A DNA stretch of 29,655 nucleotides from a bacterium (GCA_029977305.1 JAPOLF010000003.1:1-29655), one strand, 5' to 3'; positions 14,405 to 22,606 are shown, numbered from the stretch's first letter. Numbers and translations: made by a program. The notes: a model not told the origin generated them from the letters alone.

Positions 14405-15529
14405 TCACGGCATCAAATCAGCGGGCCGCGTGCCCAGCGAGACGGAGACGGTCACCTCCGAGTTTCCGCGCTTGAGCACCACGTCGACGACATCACCGGG
14501 GCGGAAATCGAACAAGGCCTCGACGAACGGGGTGTCACGCGTGACCTCGGTCCCGCCAATCGCGAGGATGATGTCCCCCTGCCGGATGCCGGCCTCACCA
14601 GCCGGTGTCGTCTGATCGACGAAATCGACCACGAACGCCCCAACCGGTTCGTCCATGCCGAGGCTCTTCGCATCCTCACGCGTCACGGGGCGCGCGGTGA
14701 TCCCGAGGAACGGGTAGGTCACCTCGCCCTCCGCGATCAGCGCGGACGCGACCTTGCGGACAGTCTTCGCCGGAACGGCAAAGAACAGTCCCTGTGCATC
14801 CATGTATCCGAGGGTGTTGACCCCGATCACGTGCCCGTTCGCATCAATGAGCGGGCCACCGGAGTTGCCGGGGTTGATCGCGGCATCGTGCTGGATCAGG
14901 TTGGTGTAGAGCCCCAGTTCCGGCACGCTGCGGCCGAGGGCACTGATGATCCCGAGGGTCACCGTGTTGGTGAACTCCCCGAGCGGGGACCCCAATGCCA
15001 ACACCGGCATCCCGACCTTGAGCTCCTCGGAATCCGCCAACGAGAGGACCGCCGGGGCCATCATGTCGACTTTCAGCACGGCGATGTCCGCGATCGGATC
15101 AACGCCGACCAATGTCGCCTCGATGTCATCCCCGTCGTTCAGCAGCACCAAGAAGGATTCGCCGCCATCCACGACATGCTGGTTGGTGACGATGTAGCCC
15201 TCGGATGAGACGAAGAAGCCCGTGCCCACCCCGGTCTCGATCGGCGACCCATCCGCGGGGGGCGTCGGCAGCATGCTGGGATCGGTCGCGGAATCCACCA
15301 TCGACGCATTCCACCGCTGCAGGTTGATCACGGTCACCACGGCTGGGCTCACCTGCTCGGCGATCGTCACCGCATCCATCGGCGCACCGAGCGCGGATTC
15401 CGGCGGCGCGGTCTGCAGTTCCGGCGGCACCTGATCCTGCCCGAGCACCGGGATGGCGGTCGGGATCATGGTGGCGGTGAGGAGGAGCGCAACAAGGAGG
15501 CGGTGGGCGGGGAGCAATCGTTGAAGCAT
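14405..15529 (-). CDS. HtrA/DegP-type serine protease with PDZ domain
   Basis: A 374-residue trypsin-like protease (S1C) of envelope protein quality control. It has a signal peptide or anchor (about 8-30), a short Pro-rich linker, a protease domain (about 54-265) with triad H118 (TNQHVVDGG), D148 (IADIAVLK) and S223 (NPGNSGGPL), and one PDZ domain (about 275-366; AFVVDFVDQTTPAGEAGIRQ then GDIILAIGG). One PDZ domain fits the DegS or Gram-positive HtrA type rather than DegP. The start is set at ATG 15529, where the signal peptide begins, with GAGGATC upstream; the open frame extends 63 codons further without signal-like character. It lies downstream of a two-component pair on the same strand but is separated from it by 329 bases, so it probably has its own promoter. 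Confidence 0.93.
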   Translation of the reverse strand: MLQRLLPAHRLLVALLLTATMIPTAIPVLGQDQVPPELQTAPPESALGAPMDAVTIAEQVSPAVVTVINLQRWNASMVDSATDPSMLPTPPADGSPIETGVGTGFFVSSEGYIVTNQHVVDGGESFLVLLNDGDDIEATLVGVDPIADIAVLKVDMMAPAVLSLADSEELKVGMPVLALGSPLGEFTNTVTLGIISALGRSVPELGLYTNLIQHDAAINPGNSGGPLIDANGHVIGVNTLGYMDAQGLFFAVPAKTVRKVASALIAEGEVTYPFLGITARPVTREDAKSLGMDEPVGAFVVDFVDQTTPAGEAGIRQGDIILAIGGTEVTRDTPFVEALFDFRPGDVVDVVLKRGNSEVTVSVSLGTRPADLMP

Positions 15530-15858
15530 GGCGAGGATCCTCAGTCGGTGGACAGTCGCGGACGCGATCGCGTCTCGTCCATTGTGCACCGCGGGGATGC
15601 CTCGACGCTGCGCTTCGGCAACGCTGCGAACCGCAGTTCGGGTGACAACGGGGATGAGAGGTGGGGAAATGGAAGGGCCGCGCGCCCCGCGGGGCGGGAG
15701 CATCGCGGCCTCAACCACGGGAGGGAAGACATCGCCACGGGGCTGGCGGGGCGATGGGTTTCAGGAACATTGTGCGTCCCTGAGGAGAGTGTGCAGCCTT
15801 CATCGGGAAATGACAGGGACCAAACGGATAGATTCGAGGACACCCTCGGACGGCGAAA
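15530..15858. other. 329-base intergenic region upstream of htrA-type gene
   Basis: No gene with protein-like character is seen. On the minus strand, CGAGG-N4-CCTCG (15835-15848), 10 bases past the regulator's stop, is a weak terminator candidate. A 14-base perfect palindrome, CGCCCCGCGGGGCG (15683-15696), and two GCACAAT sequences on the minus strand (near 15593 and 15771) are possible regulatory elements. No consensus -35/-10 pair or CIRCE-type heat-shock operator is visible. Confidence 0.4.
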
Positions 15859-16494
15859 TCAGATCAGCCCGCGCCGGATGGCAATCGCCACGGCCTGTGC
15901 CCGGTCCACCGCCTCGAGCTTCTCGAAGATGATCTGCAACCGCTTCTTGACCGCGACCTCGGTCCGTCCGGTCTTCATCCCGATCTCGCGGTTGGTGGCG
16001 CCCTCGGCGGCATGACTGAGGATCTCGAGTTCCTCTTTGGAGAGGTCGGCCTCGCGCTTCGTCTGCTCGCGCGCCAGTCCGCCAAACTCCTCCATCAACT
16101 CATCGAGGAGCTCCGGGCTGAGTTGCCTTCGTCCGCGCGCCGCGGCACGGATCGCGGCGATCAATTCCTCGTGCGGGGTGCTCTTGAGGAGATAGCCCGC
16201 GGCGCCCGCCTCGATCGCCTGCCGCACGTACGCCTGATCGCCATAGGAGGTGAGGATGATCACCGCTGAGGTGGAATGCTCCTCCCGCAGCAACCGCGCC
16301 ACCTGAATTCCCGACGCACCCGGCATCCGGAGGTCGAGCAGAATCACGTCAGGTTTGCGGGATTTCGCCTCGCGCAGCGCCTCGGCGGCGTTGTTCGCCT
16401 CGCCGACGACGTCGATGTCCGCGGTGTTCGCGAGGACCTTGCGCAGGCCTTCGATCACCACCGGATGGTCGTCCACGAGCAGGACCTTGATCAC
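15859..16494 (-). CDS. NarL/LuxR-type response regulator
   Basis: A 211-residue regulator. The receiver domain (1-120) has D8-D9, phospho-acceptor D54 (VILLDLRMP), a TSYG segment and a K in LLKS. The C-terminal LuxR-type HTH (about 150-211) is divergent: LSKEELEILSHAAEGATNRE, then a recognition region TEVAVKKRLQIIFEKL in place of the usual TVKxHLxxIxxKL. The linker is charged and has RGRRQLSPELL typical of the NarL group. The GTG start overlaps the TGA of the upstream sensor kinase (GTGA, 16491-16494), so it is the cognate regulator and translation is coupled. Targets are not evident; the htrA-type gene downstream on the same strand is one possibility. Confidence 0.93.
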   Translation of the reverse strand: MIKVLLVDDHPVVIEGLRKVLANTADIDVVGEANNAAEALREAKSRKPDVILLDLRMPGASGIQVARLLREEHSTSAVIILTSYGDQAYVRQAIEAGAAGYLLKSTPHEELIAAIRAAARGRRQLSPELLDELMEEFGGLAREQTKREADLSKEELEILSHAAEGATNREIGMKTGRTEVAVKKRLQIIFEKLEAVDRAQAVAIAIRRGLI

Positions 16495-18317
16495 GCTGCG
16501 CTCCCAGCCTCCGGGGCACCGATCGACGGGTCACCGTCGCCATCGCTCACCGGGACGTCATTCGGCCGGTCGATCACGATCGTGGTGCCGTCACCGGGCC
16601 GTGAGGTAATCGTACACGTCGCCCCGATCGAGGCCGCCCGCTCGCGCATGCTCAACAGGCCGAGACCGGTCGCTGGGCCGGGGGACTCCAAATCGAACCC
16701 GGCACCGTTGTCGTGGATCGTCATCCGGATGAACTCCGGGCAGGATTCGATCACCACCGTGGCGTGATCGGCCGAAGCGTGGCGGAGGGCATTGTGAAGC
16801 GCCTCCTGCGCGATCCGGTAGAGGGCGAGGCGGACCTCTGGCGTCAGCACCGGCGATTCACCGACCACCTCGAGCTCGCAATGCAGGCCGGATCGGCGCA
16901 CGTCCGCCATGTGCCGCTCGATCGCCGCGACGACCCCGATGTCGTCGAGATCCGGCGGCCGTAGCGCGAAGACGACGTTGTGCAACTCATCGGTCGCCCG
17001 CCCGAGGAGGTCGTTGATCGAGGCGAGTTCGGCCTGCTGCTCCTCATCGAGCCGATGGTGGCCATTGCCGTTGCCATTGACGGCCTGCCCGCTCATCTGC
17101 ATCGCGCGGGCCTGATAGAGCGCACCGGTGATCAACGGGGAGACGGCATCGTGGATGTCGCCAGCGAGCCGGCGTCGCTCATCCTCCTGCAAGCGCACCG
17201 TGCGTCGGTTCAGTTCGCGCATCTGCACGGCCTGCGCCTCGCCATCGATCTTGGCGCGGTCCAACTCATCGACCTGCCGCACGATGGTCGAGGTCAGCCC
17301 TTGGATCGCGGTTCCGAGTTCGGTGATCTCGCGGGCGCCGCCCGGGGCCGGCCGCGGGGCGAGGTCGCCCTCGTTCACCGCCTCGGCTTGCTCGGTCAAG
17401 GCGCGCAGCGGGCGCGCGATCCATTCGCCGAGCAGCAACACCAACGCGAGGGTGGCAAGCGTCGCCAGTCCAAGCGCAAGCAGCCCGCGCTCGAGCAGTG
17501 CCCGGTTCGCTTGGTACGCGGAGGGCACCGGATGCGTCACCAGCACCGCCCAATTCACCCCCGGCACCGGGGAGAAGGCGGCGAGGTGGCGGCTGCCATC
17601 GGCAAAGGAGAACTCGCCGCTGCCGACCGAGCCCGACATGGCCTGCGCCATCGGCTCGGCGAGTTGCTCGGTCAGTTGCTGATCATCGAGGCCGCCGCCT
17701 TGCGCCGCGATCACCTGCCCATCGGCCACCACCGCGATGATCGAATCACCGCGCACGAAGGGCAGCACCTGATCCTTCAGGCGGACGACGGAGAGGAGCG
17801 ACCCGACCACCGCGATCGGCTTGCCCTCCTCTTGGTCCTTCGATGCAACCGGCGCGGTGAGGGCGATCGCCGCGGACTCCGGCACCGGGATCAGCGAGGA
17901 CACGCCGGGTTCCGCCAGCATTGCCGCACGCTCGATCGCCGAGGCAAAGGAGGGCGTGACCGGTAGGGTCGCCGGATCGATGCCGCTGTACGCAAGCACG
18001 CTGCCATCCGTCCGCATCAGGAAGAGCCCGTAGAGACTCGGCCGCGCTCGCTTGAACTGATCGAGCACCTCGCCGGCCGGGGCAGCCTCCAACTTGCGGA
18101 TGCGATCCGAGTTGGCGAGTTCAGCGAGCACTGCTTGGTTTTCGCTCAGGGTGGATCCCACCACCTGCGCCACGACCTCCGCCGAGGAGGCTTGCGCCTG
18201 CAGCATCTGGTCCCGGCCATTGGAAACACTTTGGATCAGCAGGAAGGTCGTCACCGCCAGCAGCGGCAACAAGCACGCTGCGGCGATCACCACGAATCGC
18301 GATCGTATGGAGGTCAT
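16491..18317 (-). CDS. Cache-like sensor histidine kinase, NarL type
   Basis: A 608-residue membrane sensor kinase: TM1 (about 8-30), a large extracytoplasmic domain (about 35-268) with the features of a double Cache module (LYGLFLMRTDGSVLAY, then VVGSLLSVVRLKDQV and a SFADGSRHLAAFSPVPGVNW block), TM2 (about 272-297), HAMP (about 298-350), a coiled segment, HisKA_3 with H389 (RRLAGDIHDAVSP) and HATPase_c with N509 (QEALHNALRHA), DNGAG (536-540) and GLGLLSMRERA. Cache domains usually bind small ligands outside the cell. An odd NGNGNGHH stretch at 414-421 interrupts the helical dimer region. The ATG start has no clear Shine-Dalgarno sequence. Its partner regulator overlaps its stop. It differs from the GAF kinase at 10115 in input domain, so the two systems sense different signals. 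Confidence 0.93.
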   Translation of the reverse strand: MTSIRSRFVVIAAACLLPLLAVTTFLLIQSVSNGRDQMLQAQASSAEVVAQVVGSTLSENQAVLAELANSDRIRKLEAAPAGEVLDQFKRARPSLYGLFLMRTDGSVLAYSGIDPATLPVTPSFASAIERAAMLAEPGVSSLIPVPESAAIALTAPVASKDQEEGKPIAVVGSLLSVVRLKDQVLPFVRGDSIIAVVADGQVIAAQGGGLDDQQLTEQLAEPMAQAMSGSVGSGEFSFADGSRHLAAFSPVPGVNWAVLVTHPVPSAYQANRALLERGLLALGLATLATLALVLLLGEWIARPLRALTEQAEAVNEGDLAPRPAPGGAREITELGTAIQGLTSTIVRQVDELDRAKIDGEAQAVQMRELNRRTVRLQEDERRRLAGDIHDAVSPLITGALYQARAMQMSGQAVNGNGNGHHRLDEEQQAELASINDLLGRATDELHNVVFALRPPDLDDIGVVAAIERHMADVRRSGLHCELEVVGESPVLTPEVRLALYRIAQEALHNALRHASADHATVVIESCPEFIRMTIHDNGAGFDLESPGPATGLGLLSMRERAASIGATCTITSRPGDGTTIVIDRPNDVPVSDGDGDPSIGAPEAGSAA

Positions 18318-18362
18318 GCCCGAAGGCTCGCTGAGCGCGGCCCACCGGTAAGATCAATCACA

Positions 18363-18381
18363 TGCATGGGTGAACTATGCA
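18363..18381. promoter_or_regulatory. Inverted repeat upstream of sensor kinase
   Basis: TGCAT-N9-ATGCA, centred about 55 bases before the kinase ATG on the minus strand. The spacing of half-sites (about 1.4 helical turns) suits a dimeric DNA-binding protein, for instance the linked LuxR-type regulator. Statistical support is weak for a 5-bp half-site. Confidence 0.25.
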
Positions 18382-18426
18382 CGCCTTGGGACGGCTGTCG
18401 CGTATCCGATCGTGTCGCAATAACGG

Positions 18427-18477
18427 CCCATCCGACCCGACCCCCAACTCTTGGGGCGTACGTACGTTAAGGATGGG
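18427..18477 (-). terminator. Nested hairpin after unknown gene
   Basis: Between the unknown gene and the sensor kinase, GGATGGG/CCCATCC (18471-18477 with 18427-18433) enclose a tight CCCCAA-CTC-TTGGGG hairpin (18442-18456) and a CGTACGTACG self-complementary run (18457-18466). It lies 11 bases after the stop codon at 18488 on the minus strand. There is no T tract, so this is a structured 3' region or a weak terminator. Confidence 0.4.
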
Positions 18478-18487
18478 ATCGGTGGGA

Positions 18488-19375
18488 TCACTCCCCTCCC
18501 GGGCGATGCTCCCCCAGCCAACGGAAAGCGCGCTCGGTGTAGGTCTGTTCCCCGGGACGGAAATGCCCCGCCGCGCGCCGTGCATAGGGTGAGGCGGCAT
18601 CGCGCAGGTAGGTCGGCAATCCACGTTGCTGGATATCGCCGAACGAGGTCCGGTAGAAGTCGAAGAGGTGCGCGTTGCCGAGACCGATCCCGGCGCGTGC
18701 CGCCGCCGCCCCGATGCTCGCCGAAAGCGTGCTCAGCGGCACCTGCTCACGCCGCGCCGTGCGTCGCAGTTCCCGCCAGAGGGATCCGAGCTCCGCCGCG
18801 GTCGGGAGATCGCGGCCTTGCTTTCGCAGTGACTCCCACGCCTGCCGCGCCTCGTTCACCGTTGTCGGTGGGATGTCCATCGAATCGGCGATGACCCCAG
18901 ATCCCGCCTCGAGCCGGGAGAGCAATTCCTCGAAGGATGAGACGTCCGCGTCTGCAGCGATACGGCCATCGGCACGCAACTCGGCGACGAGTTCGCTCAG
19001 GTAGGTCTTGGTGCCACCAGTGAGATCGGCCACAGCGGCCAGCACCCAGATCGGCGAGAGCCCCGTCGCGACAATGCTCGCCAGTTCGAGGACATTCCCG
19101 GCCGCCTTGCGCTTCATCAATTCGCCGGCCGGCATCTGTTCCTCGGGATACTGCCCTTGGACGTCGCCCACCGCCTCGATCACGATGCGCAGCAGCCGCC
19201 CCACCGTCGACTGGTAGAGCCGCGAATCGCGCACCACATCCGGCAGGGCGAGATCGGTGGTCTCCTTCAGCACACCGCCCGCGAGACCTGCTCCGGCACG
19301 CGTTAGCCGCTCCGGGAGGGAGGCGACGTAACCGGCGCCGCGGCGCCATCGGTTGCTGGTGGGATGGTCATGCAT
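18488..19375 (-). CDS. Unrecognised helical protein behind helicase gene
   Basis: I cannot name this 295-residue protein. It is mainly alpha-helical, basic at the N-terminus (NRWRRG) and acidic in the middle. A weakly hydrophobic stretch around residues 90-120 (NVLELASIVATGLSPIWVLA, VADLTGG) could touch the membrane. There is a central EELVAELRAD-like coiled segment and an Arg-rich end (RDAASPYARRAAGHFRPGEQ). A distant resemblance to EcsC-type proteins is possible but not convincing. The start at ATG 19375 is preferred to the longer frame from 19444, because a TATACT -10 lies 6 bases upstream and no Shine-Dalgarno is present, suggesting a leaderless mRNA. It starts 31 bases after the helicase stop and may also be read through from it. 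Confidence 0.6.
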   Translation of the reverse strand: MHDHPTSNRWRRGAGYVASLPERLTRAGAGLAGGVLKETTDLALPDVVRDSRLYQSTVGRLLRIVIEAVGDVQGQYPEEQMPAGELMKRKAAGNVLELASIVATGLSPIWVLAAVADLTGGTKTYLSELVAELRADGRIAADADVSSFEELLSRLEAGSGVIADSMDIPPTTVNEARQAWESLRKQGRDLPTAAELGSLWRELRRTARREQVPLSTLSASIGAAAARAGIGLGNAHLFDFYRTSFGDIQQRGLPTYLRDAASPYARRAAGHFRPGEQTYTERAFRWLGEHRPGGE

Positions 19376-19381
19376 GGGCGG

Positions 19382-19411
19382 AGTATAGCCAGCCTCGGCG
19401 GGTGGATCAGA
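19382..19411 (-). promoter_or_regulatory. Candidate leaderless promoter of unknown gene
   Basis: On the minus strand TATACT occupies 19387-19382, and the A of the ATG (19375) is 7 bases beyond its last T, where transcription would begin. An 18-base spacer back gives TCTGAT (19411-19406) as a poor -35, overlapping the helicase stop codon. No ribosome-binding site is present between the -10 and the ATG. Confidence 0.5.
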
Positions 19412-22400
19412 TGTCCTTGCGCAGGAGTATGGTGCTCGGGACATCCTCGAGGAAGCGCACCGGTCGCAGATCGCCCTGATTCTTCACGCGGGTCCTGCTC
19501 AGGAGCAACACCTGTTTCGCCCGCGTCATGCCCACGTAGAGCACGCGTCGTGCCTCCTCGATGGCCTCTGCGTTCGGATTGGACCACGAGGCGCAGAAAC
19601 TGTCGTCATCCGTCCCGATCAGATAGACGAGGTCCCACTCCTTGCCTTTCGCGGAATGGACGGTCATGAGCATCACCCGGGCGTGTGCGATGGGCTCGTC
19701 TTCCTCGTTGCCCTCGGCGATTGGTGAGGGATCGCTCGAGAGGGCGAGGTACCCCAGGAACGCCTCCACCGCTGGCTCATGTCCACTGCCGAGGTACTCG
19801 GCCAGCGTTGTCGTCCAGCGCGCGACCAATTCCTGCCAATGGGTGTCGTCCGGCGTGGCGTCCAACGGGCTCTGGGCCAGATACGAGCGATCCGCCTGCC
19901 GTCCTGGTTCGGCTCCGACCCACCGCTCGAGGTGATCGTGGCCGATCCCGCATCGCCACGCCCTGACTCCGGCGTTGAACCAATGCGCGGTGTCATCCAC
20001 GTTCGTCATGCCCGAGGCGTGCAGCGAGCATGCGACGAGCGGCAGGTATTCCCGCAGCGCGAGCAACTCGCGATCGCGCCGGAGCAGCCGTAGCTCCTGA
20101 TCGAGCAAATTGCCTGCGAGCACGGCATCGTCGCCCGCGTCGTGGTTTTGCTCGCTGCTGAACCCGAAGGCGAGGTTGTAGCTCTCCAGCTTGTGGCCGT
20201 CCGGCGGGATGAACAACCGCCGTGCCACCTCCAGCGTGTCCACCCGTGGATTGTTCGGCTGCGGCAGGTCGCATCGCCGGCATTGCTGACCGATCACCAC
20301 CCAGTCGAACGCTTCGACGTTGTGCCCGACCACGATCGCATCGCCGAACGCCGCGACGATCGCGGGCACGGCAACCTCCGGACCCGGCACGCCGGGGGCG
20401 CTCACCATCTCCCATGTCAGGCCGTGAACATCAACCGCCTGCTTGGTCAACGCGTCGGGACCCGACGGGCGCACCCGGCTGACGTAGCCCTCACCGGTCC
20501 TGAGTCCTCGCTGCCACGGCACCACGGCCGCCTGCACCAACTCGCATTTTGTCGGCTGGTTGTCGCCGGTCTCGGTGTCGAAGAGCACGAACGGCTGGTC
20601 GTCCACCATCTCCCGCTCCGCGAGCAGAAACTGGCAGATGCGATAGGCACGCAAGGTGGCGGAGGCACCATCCATCGCCGCCAACCCGAATCCGGTGGGA
20701 CCCGGAGGGACACGGCGGCCGAGGTCGATCAAGAATGCTCGATCGTCTTCGCGGATGGTGGCATCGGCCAGGCGCACCTCGGCCGCCAGCTCATCCCCGA
20801 GTACATCCATCAACATGCATGATGCGGCTGCGGCATCCGAGGTCGCGTTCGGGCGGATGACGATCGGTCGGCCCGACCGCAGCGCGGAATCGAGCAGTCG
20901 CGCCTCATCCTCCACCAGCGCGAAGAGCCGTTGGTGCCGCTCGTCCCACGCGGAGTATCCGTGCGTCGTCCTCCGGTCCATCTGGAAGGGCGAACGACGC
21001 CTCGCGAGTCCCTCGAGCAACTCGACGAGCACATCGCTCACCCGCTCTTCGCCGCGCCCGGTGACGGAGCGGTCGAGGAACGCCGCCATTCCGCGCAGCT
21101 CCCGCCGCGAGAGTGGGCCGAACACCTCCGGTCGCTGATCAGCAGCACGTGCGCATGCGAGCAGCGACTCTCCACGCCGTTGCGCCTCACGTGCCGCGAC
21201 CGCGAGCATCACCTCGTCGAGCAGCACGGTGGGCCACGCGGCAGCGGCCATGGTAGAGACGTCGCGATCCGCCACCGCGAGTTGGAGCATGTGGATCATT
21301 GCCTGCACGTCGGGTTGATCGACGAATCGCCCCGGTTCGACGCGCATCACCGGGATACCGAGCGACTGCAACTCACGCTCGATGTCCTTGCCCTGCTGGT
21401 GGGCGCGATAGAGCACCGCGATGTCTCCCCAGCCGTGCCCGTTCTCCTGGGCACGCTGGATCGACTTGGCCACGTTCCTCGCCTCGATCAGGGCATCGCT
21501 GTACGTCCGATACTCGGGGAGGTACCCGTCCTCGGCTTGGTCGTGCGCCACCATTCGGTACCCCTCGCGAGCGGACGGCATGACCGCACGCGCTACCTCC
21601 ACGATGTTCCTGGTCGAACGGAAGTTCACGTTGAGCGCAAGTTCCTGCGGGCGGTAGTCGCGCTGAAAGCGTTCCAACGGCAGCAAATCGGCACCGCGCC
21701 ACGAGTAGATCGCCTGATCCGCATCCGCCACGATCATCATCTGCCGCGGACCCTCCGGCGGTGCGATCAAGCTCAGCAGTGTCTCCTGTTCGATAGAAAC
21801 ATCATGATATTCATCGACGAACAGGTAGCGCAGTGCCGCGACACGCGGCGGAAGCGGATCGCCACCCCGCAGTCGCTTGATGGTGAGGAGCGGCAGGTCG
21901 TCGTAGTCGAAGGAGCGATCGGCACTCAGCGCCTGCTCATAGGCCTTGGCGACGCGGACCACGTCGGCATCCTCATCGGCTGGTTGGTCCATCGCCGTCG
22001 CGATGCGGTACCGGCTCACGCGAAATTGCAGATCGCGGAGTTGCCCGGCACGCTTGATCTCGTCGGGATCCAACTGGATACCCTCACGCTCCGCCGCATG
22101 TTTGAGGAGAATGCGCTGGCGGTCCGCATCGGCGATCACCATCGGCAGCGAGGTGCCGGCCTGCCTCGCCATCCCCTTGAGCGTGGTGTGGCAGATGCCG
22201 TGGAAGGTGCCCGCCCAGACCCATGCCGCGCCGCGATCGGCGGCGATCCGCTCATTCAGCTCGTTCGCCGCCTGCCGGGTGAAGGTCACCGCGAGGATCT
22301 GTTCCGGAGTGGCGTGCCCCTCATTCAGCAACCACCGGATCCGCTCGATGATCACCCGCGTCTTGCCGCTCCCGGGCGCGGCCATCACCAGCAGATGCCC

Positions 22401-22496
22401 GGCATCCGGCGGGGCGTGCACCACCGCCAGCTGCTCGTCGGTCAACCGGATGGCACTTGTGGGGCGGTTGTCGGCGTCGCTGGACGGGTGGCCCAT
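19407..22496 (-). CDS. UvrD/Rep-type helicase with embedded DEDDh exonuclease
   Basis: A 1029-residue superfamily 1A DNA helicase. Helicase motifs: Q motif LTDEQLAVV (18-26), Walker A AAPGSGKT (39-46), Ia AVTFTRQAANEL (69-80), TFHGICH (97-103), II VDEYHD (227-232), III ADADQAIYSWRGA (257-269), IV LNVNFRST (288-295), V VHSAKGKEWDLVYLIG (946-961), VI EEARRVLYVGMTRAK (980-994). Between IV and V, where UvrD has its 2B domain, sits a complete DnaQ-type 3'-5' exonuclease (about 635-800): FDTET (D640, E642), GHNVEAFDW (D731), and H785-x4-D790 (NHDAGDDAV), the DEDDh set. Motif II has His where UvrD/Rep/PcrA have Gln (DExQD). One chain would thus unwind and degrade DNA, suggesting repair or end-processing. 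ATG 22496 is preceded by AAGGAT. It is divergent from an aldo/keto reductase. Confidence 0.93.
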   Translation of the reverse strand: MGHPSSDADNRPTSAIRLTDEQLAVVHAPPDAGHLLVMAAPGSGKTRVIIERIRWLLNEGHATPEQILAVTFTRQAANELNERIAADRGAAWVWAGTFHGICHTTLKGMARQAGTSLPMVIADADRQRILLKHAAEREGIQLDPDEIKRAGQLRDLQFRVSRYRIATAMDQPADEDADVVRVAKAYEQALSADRSFDYDDLPLLTIKRLRGGDPLPPRVAALRYLFVDEYHDVSIEQETLLSLIAPPEGPRQMMIVADADQAIYSWRGADLLPLERFQRDYRPQELALNVNFRSTRNIVEVARAVMPSAREGYRMVAHDQAEDGYLPEYRTYSDALIEARNVAKSIQRAQENGHGWGDIAVLYRAHQQGKDIERELQSLGIPVMRVEPGRFVDQPDVQAMIHMLQLAVADRDVSTMAAAAWPTVLLDEVMLAVAAREAQRRGESLLACARAADQRPEVFGPLSRRELRGMAAFLDRSVTGRGEERVSDVLVELLEGLARRRSPFQMDRRTTHGYSAWDERHQRLFALVEDEARLLDSALRSGRPIVIRPNATSDAAAASCMLMDVLGDELAAEVRLADATIREDDRAFLIDLGRRVPPGPTGFGLAAMDGASATLRAYRICQFLLAEREMVDDQPFVLFDTETGDNQPTKCELVQAAVVPWQRGLRTGEGYVSRVRPSGPDALTKQAVDVHGLTWEMVSAPGVPGPEVAVPAIVAAFGDAIVVGHNVEAFDWVVIGQQCRRCDLPQPNNPRVDTLEVARRLFIPPDGHKLESYNLAFGFSSEQNHDAGDDAVLAGNLLDQELRLLRRDRELLALREYLPLVACSLHASGMTNVDDTAHWFNAGVRAWRCGIGHDHLERWVGAEPGRQADRSYLAQSPLDATPDDTHWQELVARWTTTLAEYLGSGHEPAVEAFLGYLALSSDPSPIAEGNEEDEPIAHARVMLMTVHSAKGKEWDLVYLIGTDDDSFCASWSNPNAEAIEEARRVLYVGMTRAKQVLLLSRTRVKNQGDLRPVRFLEDVPSTILLRKDI

Positions 22497-22554
22497 GACC
22501 GAATCCTTGTTGGCGAAGTGTCCCGTCAGGCTAGCACATCGATCCGGGGAACCG

Positions 22555-22583
22555 TTGCCCGCGCGGGGTTCTGCGTCTATCGT
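22555..22583 (+). promoter_or_regulatory. Promoter of aldo/keto reductase gene
   Basis: TTGCCC (22555-22560), exactly 17 bases, TATCGT (22578-22583). Transcription would start near 22590, about 50 bases before the ATG. The nine bases GTCTATCGT around this -10 recur at 2040-2048 ahead of the gene at 2130, which supports the -10 reading. Confidence 0.6.
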
Positions 22584-22606
22584 TCACCTTAGTGCCGCGC
22601 AGAACC
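22567..22606. promoter_or_regulatory. Perfect 9-bp inverted repeat around the -10
   Basis: GGTTCTGCG (22567-22575) and CGCAGAACC (22598-22606), 22 bases apart. The left arm is in the -35/-10 spacer and the right arm begins about 8 bases after the expected start site, so a protein bound to both would block the promoter. Transcribed from upstream it would also fold as a hairpin. The spacing does not fit a LexA box of the GAAC-N4-GTTC type. Confidence 0.5.

Noticed and set aside
20931..22592. Open frame of 553 codons on the plus strand
   Set aside because: Antisense to the helicase N-terminal motifs; Arg/His-rich with no domain character.
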